Assembly (NCBI GenBank): GCA_029721515.1
Contig: CM056551.1
Span: 30,916,437 to 30,980,436 of the forward strand
Direction: 5' to 3'
DNA length: 64,000 nt
Source: Synanceia verrucosa
Lineage: Eukaryota; Chordata; Actinopteri; Perciformes; Synanceiidae
Shown: positions 34,609 to 46,910 of the stretch, in pieces
How the letters are laid out: every line of letters starts with the position of its first letter
How positions within the stretch are numbered: position 1 is the first letter of the stretch
Translations under genes and position numbers: made by a program
Notes under the pieces: model-generated
Told to the model about the DNA's origin: nothing
Database searches by the model: none
What the model saw: the letters and a program-made list of their open reading frames with translations, nothing else

Positions 34609-35174
34609 CCAGGGATCAATAACAGAGGATGAGCTGTTGGCTGGCAGGATTTCAAATACACCAAAATATGAGTTTTTATTTTTTACTGTATTTAATTTAT
34701 TTAATTTTTTTAAATTTACTTTAAGAATTTATTATTAATTAATCTTTTTTTTACTGTTTATTATTTTTAGATTTCGTTTATTTTTTATTTTAGACTTTAT
34801 TTATTTTCAGATTTTAATTACTTTATTAAAAATATTTTGTAACTTATTTACTTTATTTAATACTTTATTATTTTGTTAAAACTTTGTTCATTATTTGTTT
34901 ACTTTAGTCAAGATGTTATTTCTGATTTTATTTTACTGTGTGTGTGTGTGTGTGTGAGACAGTCATAAAGGACAGGAAGTAGCTCGGTAAGTACAGCTGA
35001 ACCTGATTAAACATTAAAATCATTTTCCCATGATGCTCTGGGGCCATCAGACCACACAGACATTAGGAAGTGGATGCTCAGATCTGCTGTCCAATCGGAC
35101 AACAGACTCAGGACCAGTGGTTTACTGGAGACACACCTGGTGGGAGCTACTGGTAAAACAGGTTATAATGGTTA

Positions 35175-35521
35175 TACTGGTTAGCACTGTCGCGTCACAG
35201 TAAGAAGGTACTGGGTTTGATTCCCGGCCCGGGGCCTTTCTGTGTGTAGTTTTCATGTTCTCCTCATGTCTGTGTGGGTTCTCTCTGGTACTCCGGCTTC
35301 CTCCCACCATCCAAAAACATGCATGGGGATTAGGTTAACTGGCTAATTTAAATTGACCGTAGGTGTGAATGTGAGTGTGAGTGGTTGTCTGTCTCTATGT
35401 GTCCTGTGATGAACTGGACACTTGTCCAGGGTGTACCCTGTCTTTCACCCTAAGACAGCTGGGATAGACTCCAGCCCCCCTGACCCTATGAGAGGATAAG
35501 AGGGAGAAGATGGATGGATAA
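35175..35521 (+). mobile_element. tRNA-derived SINE, copy 2
   Basis: + strand copy of the element at 9105-9481. The head TGGTTAGCACTGTCGCGTC and the B-box-like GGGTTTGATTCCC are followed by the same body and by a GATGGATGGATA tail. The far 5' tip seen in copy 1 is missing. Confidence 0.85.
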
Positions 35522-35589
35522 ACTGGTTATAATGGGTAATGGTTATACTAGTTATAATATTATAACAGTTATACTGGTTATAATATTTC

Positions 35590-35730
35590 AGTTTATACTC
35601 TCTCTTCTCCTCTCCCCTCCCTCTTCTCTCCTCTCTTTCTCCTCCTCCTCTCTGCTTGTATTTACGCGTGCCAGTCACCTGCCGCCTCCTCCCTCTCCTC
35701 CTCCTCCTCCCTCTCCTCCTCCTCCTGCTG
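35590..35730. repeat. CT-rich low-complexity tract
   Basis: TCTCC/CTCCTC-rich with two near-identical CTCCTCCTCCTC stretches. No exon. Confidence 0.75.
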
Positions 35731-35734
35731 TATG

Positions 35735-35945
35735 GAGGGTCGAAAGGCTCAGAGACACCAGGACTCCGTCTCTGCTGTCTGAGGCTTTTATTGTGAAAAG
35801 CTCATTAAGCGTGTCCTCTCCTCTCCATAATAAAGTGCTGCTCTGCCCCGAGAAGAAAGAAAGAAAGAGACAAAAACAAATCTGTCGTTCATTGAGGCCC
35901 ATCAATTGAAAAACATTTAAAATCTGCTTTTATTCCCGGATTTAC
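35735..35945. promoter_or_regulatory. Candidate conserved non-coding element upstream of prdm12
   Basis: A block of non-repetitive sequence between a CT-rich tract and a purine array, with homeodomain-like TTTATTG, TTAAGC and CAATTGAA words and no coding potential. The call is only by its look and by the rule that developmental regulators keep distal enhancers. No alignment was possible. Confidence 0.2.
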
Positions 35946-35974
35946 TCTCCTTTATTCCACTCTGTCTCACAGCA

Positions 35975-36735
35975 CAAAAGAGGAGGAGAGAGGAGAAGAG
36001 AGAGAGGGAGGGAGGGAGAAAGAGGAGAAGAGAGCGAGGGAGAGGGAGAAAGAGGAGGGGAGAGAGAGGGAGGGAGAAAGAGGAGAAGAGAGGGACGGAG
36101 GAGAGAGGAGAAGAGAGAGGGAGGGAGAAGAGAGAGAGGGGGAGGGAGAAAGGGAAGAAGAGAGAGAGGGACAGAGGAGAGAGGAGAGGAGAGAGGGAGG
36201 GAGAAGAGAGAGAGGGGGAGGGAGAAAGGGGAGAAGAGAGGGAGGGAGGGAGAAAGAGGAGGACAGAGGAGAAGAGAGAGGGAGGGAGAAAGAGGAGAAG
36301 AGAGAGGGAGGGAGAAAGAGGAGGAGAGAGAGGGAGGGAGGAGAAGAGAGAGAGAGAGGGAGGGAGAAAGAGGAGGAGAGAGGAGAAGCGATAGAGAGGG
36401 AGGGAGAAAGAGAAGAGAGAGAGAGAGGGAGGAAGAAAGGGGAGGAGAGAGAGAGGGAGGGAGAAAGAGGAGGAGAGAGGAGAAGAGAGAGGGAGGGAGA
36501 AAGAGGAGAAGAGAGGGAGGGAGAAAGAGGAGAAGAGAGAGGGAGGGAGAAAGAGGAGGAGAGAGAGGGAGGGAGGAGAAGAGAGAGAGAGAGAGGGAGG
36601 GAGAAAGAGGAGGAGAGAGGAGAAGCGATAGAGAGGGAGGGAGAAAGAGGAGAAGAGAGAGAGAGGGAGGAAGAAAGGGGAGGAGAGAGAGAGAGGGAGG
36701 AAAAAAGGGGAGGAGAGAGGAGTAGGGGGAGACAG
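35975..36735. repeat. Purine-only array (GAGGGAGGGAGAAAGAGG)
   Basis: Tandem units combine GAGAGAGGGAGGGAGAAAG and AGGAGGAGAGAGGAGAAG. A longer block of about 245 bp repeats (compare about 36290-36430 with 36530-36670). The opposite-strand open frame of 288 codons encodes a Ser/Leu/Pro repeat and is an artefact. Confidence 0.93.
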
Positions 36736-36789
36736 AGAGAGGAGTGAGCTGGAGCTGGCAGGAGGTGCAGTGGGGAGACGAACTGGTCA

Positions 36790-37045
36790 AGATGATGTGA
36801 AATATCACTACATATCCTTTAAATATAAGAAAGAAAACAGTTTGAGCCCATAATATTTAATAATTAATAAATTAATTTAATAACACCAAATATCAAACTG
36901 ATATTTACAGATTCCTTTTCTAATCTTTTTATCTGATTAGATAAATTTAGATCACTGTGTTCTCACTCTTTTCTTTCTGTCCTCAAAATCTTTGATTCTC
37001 CCTCAAAACCAAATTAAATCAATTAAATTCATGTCTGAACAGACT

Positions 37046-37084
<39 letters not shown>

Positions 37085-37503
37085 TGTGTGCGTGTGTGTC
37101 GTGCTCACGAGTGTCGACAATAAATGTTTAAAAGCTCATAAATACAGATCAGAGTGAAAGAGAGAATAATAATCCTGTAGAGGGAGGAGGAGGAGGAGGC
37201 TGAATGGAGGGATGAAGAAAGCAGCTGTTGTCCTGCTAAGCTCTCCTCTAATCTCTTTTCCTGCTCTGTCACTCACTCTGCTGCACCTCCTCCTCCTCCT
37301 CCTCCTCCTCAGCTCACATTCCACTGCTGAACATTTCACTTTATTTATATTTTGTTTGAAATCTCAAAGAAAAATCAGTTCTTCATCTGCAGAACTGGAG
37401 AATAATCTGTTTTTTTTATTCTCTCAGTTTGCAGAAATATATGAACTATAAATATGAACGTATTTTCAGAAAGAACAACAGACAAAGACCAGCACACTGT
37501 GGT
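36790..37503. other. Intergenic AT-rich DNA with microsatellites
   Basis: Holds a TG run (37047-37076) and GGA/CTC tracts near 37180 and 37290. No exon or known repeat family recognised. Confidence 0.4.
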
Positions 37504-40500
37504 ACTACTGTAGATTACTAAGCTACTAAAACTACTAAACTACTACTAAACTACTAAAACTATTAAACTACTAAAACTATTAAACTCCTAAAACTACTAA
37601 ACTACTAAAACTATTAAACTATTAAAACTACTAAAACTATTAAACTACTAAAACTACTAAAACTATTAAACTACTAAAACTATTAAACTATTAAAACTAC
37701 TAAAACTACTAAAACTATTAAACTACTAAAACTATTAAACTATTAAAACTACTAAAACTATTAAAACTACTAAAACTACTAAAACTATTAAACTACTAAA
37801 ACTATTAAACTATTAAAACTATTAAACTATTAAAACTACTAAAACTATTAAACTATTAAAACTACTAAAACTACTAAAACTATTAAACTACTAAAACTAC
37901 TAAAACTATTAAACTACTAAAACTATTAAACTATTAAAACTACTAAAACTATTAAACTACTAAAACTATTAAACTATTAAAACTACTAAAACTACTAAAA
38001 CTATTAAACCATTAAAACTACTAAAACTATTAAACTATTAAAACTACTAAAACTACTAAAACCATCAAACTACTAAAACTATTAAAACTACTAAACTACT
38101 AAAACTATTAAACTACTAAAACTACTAAAACTACAAAAACTACTAAAACTACTAAAACTACTAAAACTACTAAAACTACTTAAACTATAAAACTACTAAA
38201 ACTATTAAACTACTAAAACTACTAAACTACTAAACTACTAAAACTATTAAACTACTAAAACTATTAAACTAATAAAACTACTAAAACTACTAAACTACTA
38301 AAACTATTCAACTATTAAAACTACTAAAACTACTAAAACTATTAAACTATTAAAACTACTAAAACTATTAAACTACTAAAACTACTAAAACTATCAAACT
38401 ACTAAAACTATTAAAACTACTAAACTACTAAAACTATTAAACTACTAAAACTATTAAACTATTAAAACTACTAAAACTACTAAAACTATCAAACTACTAA
38501 AACTATTAAAACTACTAAAACTATTAAACTACTAAAACTATTAAACTATTAAAACTACTAAAACTATTAAACTACTAAAACTATTAAACTATTAAAACTA
38601 CTAAAACTATTAAACTACTAAAACTGTTAAAACTATTAAACTACTAAAACTACTAAAACTACTAAAACTACTAAAACTATTAAACTATTAAAACTATTAA
38701 AACTACTAAACTACTAAAACTATTAAACTATTAAAACTATTAAAACTACTAAAACTACTAAAACTATTAAACTACTAAAACTATTAAAACTACTAAACTA
38801 TTAAAACTATTAAAACTATTAAACTACTAAACTACTATAACTATTAAAACTACTAAACTACTAAAACTATTAAAACTATTAAACTACTAAACTATTAAAA
38901 CTATTAAAACTATTAAACTACTAAACTATTAAAACTATTAAAACTACTAAACTACTAAAACTATTAAAACTATTAAAACTACTAAACTACTAAAACTATT
39001 AAAACTATTAAAACTATTAAACTACTAAACTACTAAAACTATTAAAACTATTAAAACTATTAAACTACTAAACTACTAAAACTATTAAAACTACTAAACT
39101 ACTAAAACTATTAAAACTATTAAACTACTAAACTATTAAAACTATTAAAACTACTAAACTACTAAAACTATTAAAACTATTAAACTACTAAACTACTAAA
39201 ACTATTAAAACTATTAAACTACTAAAACTATTAAAACTACTAAAACTATTAAAACTATTAAAACTACTAAACTACTAAAACTATTAAAACTATTAAAACT
39301 ACTAAACTACTAAAACTATTAAAACTATTAAACTACTAAACTACTAAAACTATTAAAACTACTAAACTACTAAAACTATTAAAACTATTAAAACTATTAA
39401 ACTACTAAACTATTAAAACTATTAAACTACTAAACTACTAAAACTATTAAAACTACTAAACTACTAAAACTATTAAAACTATTAAAACTACTAAACTACT
39501 AAAACTATTAAAACTATTAAAACTACTAAACTACTAAAACTGTTAAAACTATTAAACTACTAAACTACTAAAACTATTAAAACTATTAAACTACTAAACT
39601 ACTAAAACTATTAAAACTACTAAACTATTAAAACTATTAAAACTACTAAACTACTAAAACTATTAAAACTATTAAAACTACTAAACTACTAAAACTATTA
39701 AAACTATTAAAACTACTAAACTACTAAAACTATTAAAACTATTAAAACTATTAAACTACTAAACTATTAAAACTATTAAACTACTAAACTACTAAAACTA
39801 CTAAACTACTAAAACTATTAAACTACTAAACTATTAAAACTATTGAAACCATTAAACTACTAAAACTATTAAAACTATTGAAACTATTAAACTACTAAAA
39901 CTATTAAAACTACTAAACTACTAAAACTATTAAAACTATTAAAACTACTAAACTACTAAAACTATTAAACTATTAAAACTACTAAACTACTAAAACTATT
40001 AAAACTATTAAAACTACTAAACTACTAAAACTATTAAAACTACTAAACTACTAAAACTATTAAAACTACTAAACTATTAAAACTATTAAAACTACTAAAC
40101 TACTAAAACTATTAAACTATTAAAACTACTAAACTACTAAAACTATTAAAACTATTAAAACTACTAAACTACTAAAACTATTAAAACTATTAAAACTACT
40201 AAACTACTAAAACTATTAAAACTATTAAACTACTAAACTACTAAAACTATTAAAACTATTAAACTACTAAACTATTAAAACTATTAAACTACTAAACTAC
40301 TAAAACTACTAAACTACTAAAACTATTAAACTACTAAACTATTAAAACTATTGAAACTATTAAACTACTAAAACTATTAAAACTATTGAAACTATTAAAC
40401 TACTAAAACTATTAAACTACTAAAACTACTAAACTACTAAAACTATTAAACTACTAAAACTATTAAACTACTAAAACTATTAAACTACTAAAACTACTAA

Positions 40501-40625
40501 AACTATTAAAACTATTGAAACTATTAAACTACTAAAACTATTAAACTACTAAAACTATTAAAACTATTGAAACTATTAAACTACCAAAACTACTAAGTTA
40601 TTAAACTACTAAAACTACTAGTAGT
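37504..40625. repeat. 3.1-kb AT-rich minisatellite (ACTAAAACTATTAA)
   Basis: Hundreds of ACTATTAA and ACTACTAAA words in variable order. Composition is almost only A, C and T on the + strand. From about 38690 a ~60-bp higher-order order (AACTACTAAACTACTAAAAC) becomes regular. No open frame of interest. Confidence 0.97.
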
Positions 40626-40639
40626 TTAGTAGCTGTCTG

Positions 40640-41027
40640 TCTTTCTGTCTATCTATCTATCTATCTATCTATCTACCTAGCTGTTTATCTATCTATCTAT
40701 CTAACATCTATCTATCTGTCTGTCTATCTATCTATATGTCTATCTGTCTATCTGTCTATCTATCTATCTATCTGTCTATATATCTATATATCTATCTATA
40801 TGTCTATTTATCTGTCTATATATCTATCTATCTATCATCTATCTATCTGTCTATCTATCTATCTATCTATCTATCTATTTGTCTATATATCTATCTATCT
40901 ATCTATCTTTCTGTCTATATATCTGTCTGTCTATCTATCTATATGTCTATCTGTCTATATGTCTATCTATCTATCTGTCTATCTATCTATCTTTCTGTCT
41001 ATATATCTATCTATCTATCTGTCTATA

Positions 41028-41078
<51 letters not shown>

Positions 41079-41595
41079 ATATCTATCTATCTATCTATTT
41101 GTCTATATATCTATCTATCTATCTATCTATATGTCTATATATCTGTCTGTCTATCTATCTATCTATCTATCTATCTGTCTATATGTCTATCTATCTATCT
41201 ATCTATCTATCTGTCTATTTATCTGTCTATATATCTATCTATCTATCTATCTATTTGTCTATATATCTATCTATCTATATGTCTATTTATCTGTCTATAT
41301 ATCTATCTATCTATCTATCTATCTGTCTATCTATCTATCTATCTATCTATCTGTCTATATATCTATCTATCTATCTATCTATATGTCTATTTATCTGTCT
41401 ATATATATATCTATCTATCTATCTATATATCTATCTATCTATCTATCTGTCTATATATCTATATATCTATCTATCTATCTATATGTCTATTTATCTGTCT
41501 ATATATATATCTATCTATCTATCTATCTATCTATCTGTCAATCTATCTATCTATCTATCTATCTATCTGTCTATATATCTATCTATCTATCTGTC
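40640..41595. repeat. TCTA/TCTG tetranucleotide array
   Basis: About 950 bp of TCTA with interspersed TCTG and TATATC variants. All three forward frames are open and give Tyr/Leu/Ser/Ile peptides, which are artefacts. The array stops about 140 bp upstream of the prdm12 TATA box. Confidence 0.97.
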
Positions 41596-41737
41596 TTAAT
41601 TGAGTGTCTCTCTCTTGAGTGTCACGAGCCGGAGCCCTAAACGGAGCCAACAGCGCGTGCAGGACACACCGACACTCCCTCCTCCTCTTTATAGGGGGGG
41701 GGAGGAGGAGGAGGAGGAGGTGATGGCAGACAGGCTC

Positions 41738-41744
41738 TATATAG
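41738..41744 (+). promoter_or_regulatory. prdm12: TATA box of prdm12
   Basis: TATATAG in GGCTCTATATAGACC, about 185 bp upstream of the ATG. This predicts transcription start near 41768 and a 5' UTR of about 155 nt. The call rests on motif and distance only. Confidence 0.5.
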
Positions 41745-41922
41745 ACCTCCTCTCCGCCTCCAGACCAGCACACCTTCTCCTCCATCACTGAAGTCTCTCA
41801 CCTGCTTTTTCACCACTTTTTCTGGATTTTCTTCCTCCACCCAGTTTGGGTTTGAAGTTCTCTAGAAGTCCTCTCCTCCTTCTCCATCACCTCCTTCTCC
41901 ATCACCTCCTCCTGACACCACC

Positions 41923-44900
41923 ATGGGCTCCGTGCTGCCCGGCTCCTCTCTGGGCCTGAAGGCGGCCTTCAAGCCGCAGCAGCCGCTCTCCCTGGCGGAC
42001 ATCATCACCTCGGACATCCTGCACAGCTTCCTGTACGGCCGCTGGAGGCACGTGCTGGGCGAGCAGCAGCACCACCTGCAGCAGCACCACCTGCAGCACG
42101 AGGACCGTACGGCGCCCAGCGCGAGCCCCAAGACCGCGTTCACCGCCGAAGTGCTCGCGCAGTCTTTCTCCGGAGGTCAGTGACATTTCAATTAACCAAT
42201 TAATCAATTAATCAATTAACACAGTCAAATTACCTTTAATAGTCCTGATTTAATCGATCAATTCCTTCACTGCAGAACAATGATCGATCTGATTGTCGAA
42301 TCAATCTTTAATCTAAATGATTAAATGTCGGACTGAGGACATTTCTCTCTCCTCATATTTCAGTTTTTTCACATTGAAATTCTTCCAGAAAATGTTTTGT
42401 TTTGTTTTGTTTTTAATTTTTTGCTTCTTGTGTTTTCTAATACAGATGTTTTTTTTTTAATTTCGATATTTGTATGAATGAGTTAAATCATGTTAAAACA
42501 TGTTTCCATTCAAATGCTGCCGATGCGTTTCTGCATTTATGCCATAATAGATCCATTTTATTTTGACACATTCAGAGTTTTTCGAACAGGAAGTAATGTG
42601 TAGAATTATTTATGTCGAAATCAGTTAATTAATCCCAAAATAAACCTTATCAATAACCGATCAAAGTGTTTGAGCACCGTCGGGAACCAGATGATTAAAA
42701 AGTCTCATTAGTTCATTGATAATCAGCATAATTAACCTGCCTCGTGTTGATCGTTTATTAAATGTCGGCTCGTGCCTCAGATGTTAAATATAATTATTAG
42801 AATTCCTACCTATAATAAGTTTATTCGGAGGCTCAAAATAAAATCAAAGCTTCACTCGCGGCCTTTTCTCCTCTTTAATCCGTGTGTCTTTTTGTGTTTT
42901 AACTGGATTTCATTGATAAGTTCGTTTTCTTTTCGTTATATTTCGTTAGGAATAATTCCAGAGGAGCCGCCACAGCTCGAACCGGGACTCCCGGTGCTGC
43001 CGTTTCTTTTTTACCGGATTATTTCTGGTTTATTTCCCTCTGCGGGAATGTAAATCCGCTGAACTTTTCTCTCATCATTCATGAGCTTTTCCCTCTTTTC
43101 TTCTCTGCTGGTTTTAAATGGGATAATCTCACTGAAATCTCTTTTCTCCTTCCTGTCACCGCCTGTTTCACGGTTTGTCCTGAGCCACATTTCTCTGTGT
43201 CTCTTTGCCTTTTTATTGTCAGCTCGTGTTTAATCTGAGCTCCCAGATTCACTGTGTCTTTTATTACGTATTAAGCACAAAGTGCCTTTTCACCTGGAAG
43301 CCGCCATGAATTGAGATTTGAGTGGAGAGGAGGAGGAGGAGGAGGTCCAGGAGGAGAAAAGGAGCCTTTAACCTCCTCTTTCTGCTCCCCAGACTCGCTT
43401 TCATGCTGCTTTCACTGTTTGTGGGAAACTTTAAAACATCATGTCCTGCTGCTAAAAACAAACTAAATAAAGACACCTGCAGCTTTTTTGTGCAGTAAAC
43501 TTAAGTATTGTCTTTCATTTCGTTTCATGTTGCTTTTAAATACATGAAGAATATTCATTTTTAACCGTAAATACACTATTATTATTATTCCATTACTGCA
43601 TTATTGTTTTATAGTTTTTCTTCTTTTTTCCGCAGTGGGGCTCAATAAAAATATTCTCTTCTAAAATCTGAATCGGTGTGTTTTCAGAGGTGCAGAAGCT
43701 GTCCAGTCTGGTTTTACCCAGCGAGGTGATCATCGCTCAGAGTTCAGTGCCAGGTAAACCAAAATAATCCATCTCTTATTTCATGTCAAAACTTGCACTC
43801 TTAAACTCATATTATTTTATGATGCTGAACAAATTAAAAATGCTGTTTCATAGTAAATTTCCCTGTTTGTGTAAAGCTGCTGAATATTTCATAAATTGAA
43901 TTTGTACTGGGAGTACTTCCCTCTCCTGCAGTAAATAGTGTGTACACGTAGTACTACGGTCTGCAGTGTGTACAGCAGTGGTGCTACTAGTACTGTAGTA
44001 GTAACACGGTGTGTCTTTGGTGTGTTTCAGGAGAAGGTTTGGGAATTTTCTCCAAAACGTGGATCAAAGCAGGAACAGAGATGGGACCGTTCACCGGACG
44101 CCTCATCTCACCTGAACACATCGACCTGTACAAGAACAACAACCTGATGTGGGAGGTAAACAACGCTCACTTTTCTGCTCACAGTGACAACTGCATTTAC
44201 GCTTTCATTCACTGCCACATTGACCTTTGTATTCACAATAATAACAATATTTATATTTAAATTCATATTACTAACTACATTTAAATTCACAATAATAACA
44301 ATATTTATATTTAAATTCATATTAATAACAACATTTATATTTAAATTCATATTACTAACTACATTTAAATTCACAATAATAACAACATTTATATTTAAAT
44401 TCATATTACTAACTACATTTAAATTCACAATAATAACAATATTTATATTCATATTAATAACAACATTTATCTTTAAATTCATATTACTAACTACATTTAT
44501 ATTCACAATAATAACAATATTTATATTCAAATTCATATTAATAACAACATTTATCTTTAAATTCATATTACTAACTACATTTATATTCACAATAACAACA
44601 ATATTTATATTCAAATTCACAATAATAACAACATTTATATTTAAATCTATATTAATAACAATATTTGTATTTTCATTCACAATCATAACAATAGATTCAG
44701 ATTCTAATATTTATTGTACCCTTGGGTAAATTTGGTTTACACTGAGTGAGTCATCTCATTTTGAAACACAAAAAAAACAACACTTTTATTTATTTTCACA
44801 TTAATAACAATATTTATTGATGGTTTTATTCTGGGGCAACATTAAATATCACTACTAACTGACTGACTAGTTCATAACCCAACGCCAATAATTTAACAAG

Positions 44901-46910
44901 CTAACTATCTGTATCTAGCCAGCTTATAATGTGACAAGCTAGCTATCTGTAGCTAGTTAGCTAATAATGTGGCAAGCTAGCTATCTGTAGCTAGCTAGCT
45001 AACAATGGAACAAGCTAACTATTTGTAACTAGCTAGCTAATAACATAATAAGCTAACTGTCTGTAACAAGCTGATTACTTGTTACTTGAGAGCAAATTTA
45101 CTGCTAGCTAATAATGTAACAAGCTAACAACTTGCAAGTAGCCAGCAAACCGACTGCTAGCTTGCTCACTAACTTACCAGCATGCTAAGCTAACTAACAC
45201 TGGTTTACCATCACTAGTTAGCCTTATTACTTGCCAATGATTTGTATTTAACTCCCTGACTGCTGGCCCGCTGTCATGCTATCATTCTAACGCATCAACC
45301 AGCTAGCTAAATAACACACTGACTGTTTGAACTAAGTTCTGAGCCTGCTAATAGAGCCTCACTAGCTAGCAAGCTAACAAGCTAGCTCAACTAACCAGAC
45401 TATCTAATGAATTACTATCCAGTCAGCTATTAAATGACTGTCTAGCTGATTGAATAATTAGCCCTGATAATAATAGCTCCTGATAGATTAGTGCTAGCGT
45501 AGTGTGTGGCTGAGTGACTGGCTCGCTAACAAACAACAAAAACTGAAGCGTTAACTTACCCTGTAACTGACTGAATCTTACACTATTCTAAGAAACCAAA
45601 CAACAAGCTGACCAAGTAGTGTTTTTAATTTTTATTAGGTTGTTTTTAAGTTTTCTATTCTAAACCCCCCCATATGTTACATGTGAGCAGTCAGGAAACA
45701 TGTTTCCCTACACAGTGAAATATGTTCTTTACTATCAGCAATAAATCAAAGTGTGAAATAGTTAAAAAAAAAAAACAGATAAATAAGTATTGAGCAGAAG
45801 AGTCTTCCATGACTGGAGACCCCTGTCAGCTGTTCAGGAGTCTGGTGGCTGTTTCCCTAAGAGGTCCTCTGGCCCTCAGGTGTTCAACGAGGACGGGACC
45901 GTCAGGTATTTCATTGATGCCAGTCAGGAGGACCAGAGGAGCTGGATGACGTACATCAAGTGTGCGAGGAACGAGCAGGAGCAGAACCTGGAGGTGGTCC
46001 AGATCGGCAGCAGCATCTTCTACAAGGCCGTGGAGGTCAGTGAACGCATCGCTGCTGTGTGCTTCAGGAAATCTGAATTGGCAGAAAGATGTTTCGATAG
46101 CCTGGAAACAAGCCTGTTTCATATAGTGCAATGATAATAATACTTTTATATTCCAAATATTACACCCAGTTAAGTGACACGTTCAGACATGGAGCTGCAG
46201 GAGGATCCAGATGTTCTTCTATCATATTTGTTTGACTCTTGGTCCTCCTCAGACCATCCCTCCAGACCAGGAGCTGCTGGTCTGGTACGGAAACTCCCAC
46301 AACACCTTCCTGGGAATCCCTGGCATTCCTGGAGGAGATGAAGAGCAGACCAAGAAGACCAAGACCGGTAAACTTGATTGATTATTGATCTGAAAGTGCA
46401 GCTTTGTTGAACATTTACTGTATGAAAGTCAGACTCCTTTCTCCTCCAGATGACTTCCACAGCTGTGAGGGCTCCTCGTCGTCCTCCTCCTCCTCCTCCT
46501 CCTCTTCCTCCTCCTCCTCTTCCAGTCTGGGCCGCATGCGTTGCGTCATCTGCCACCGCGGCTTCAACTCCCGCAGCAACCTGCGCTCCCACATGCGCAT
46601 CCACACGCTGGACAAGCCGTTCATCTGCCGCTTCTGCAACCGCCGCTTCAGCCAGTCGTCCACCCTGAGGAACCACGTCCGGCTGCACACCGGCGAGCGG
46701 CCCTACAAGTGCCACGTCTGCCAGTCTGCGTACTCGCAGCTGGCCGGCCTGAGGGCCCACCAGAAGAGCGCCAGGCACCGGCCTGCCGGTGACGGAGGCG
46801 CCGCCGGGGGGAGCGTGGTGGTTCACTCCCCTCCAGCTCACCCCCCCCAGCTCAGCACCATGCCTCACCCTGCGTCTCTGGTCCACCACATACCCACCAT
46901 GGTGCTGTGA
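41923..46910 (+). CDS. prdm12: PR domain zinc finger protein 12
   Basis: Nuclear transcriptional repressor that in vertebrates specifies nociceptive sensory neurons and V1 spinal interneurons and works by recruiting the histone H3K9 methyltransferase G9a. Exons: 41923-42175, 43688-43753, 44031-44155, 45880-46035, 46253-46367, 46450-46910. They total 1,176 nt, so 391 aa, with all junctions GT-AG and phase-consistent. The start is in a good context (CACCATGG). Visible parts: ITSDILHSFLYGRWR (N-terminal conserved box), PR/SET-like domain about 86-222 (EGLGIFSKTWIKAG, FIDASQED, ELLVWYGNSHNTFLG), a run of 18 serines at 247-264, and three C2H2 fingers (C270-C273-H286-H290; C298-C301-H314-H318; C326-C329-H342-H348). 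The C-terminus IPTMVL is conserved, but the long polyalanine tract of human PRDM12 is missing. It is slightly longer than the human protein (367 aa) because of His/Gln- and Ser-rich inserts. Confidence 0.97.
42176..43687 (+). other. prdm12 intron 1
   Basis: Mostly AT-rich unique DNA. It has a GGA tract at 43329-43345 and a LINE-tail-like relic near 43633. Open frames are not supported by similarity or splice sites. Confidence 0.5.
44230..44700. repeat. AT-rich minisatellite in prdm12 intron 3
   Basis: Units of about 54 bp made from AACATTTATATTTAAATTC, ATATTACTAACTAC and TTCACAATAATAACAATA. A second, degenerate CTAGCTATCTGTAGCTAG repeat follows at about 44900-45420. Together they fill most of intron 3 (44156-45879). 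Confidence 0.9.
46491..46524 (+). repeat. prdm12: Coding TCC microsatellite (polyserine) in prdm12
   Basis: A TCC run inside exon 6 encodes most of the 18-serine tract just before finger 1. The run stays in frame, so length changes would alter serine number only. Confidence 0.85.

Noticed and set aside
40736..41640. Tyr/Leu/Ser/Ile-repeat open frames in three frames
   Set aside because: Direct translation of the TCTA/TCTG microsatellite.
44184..44729. Thr/Ile/Phe-rich and Asn/Ile/Val-rich frames of about 190 codons on the two strands
   Set aside because: They coincide with the 54-bp AT-rich array in prdm12 intron 3.
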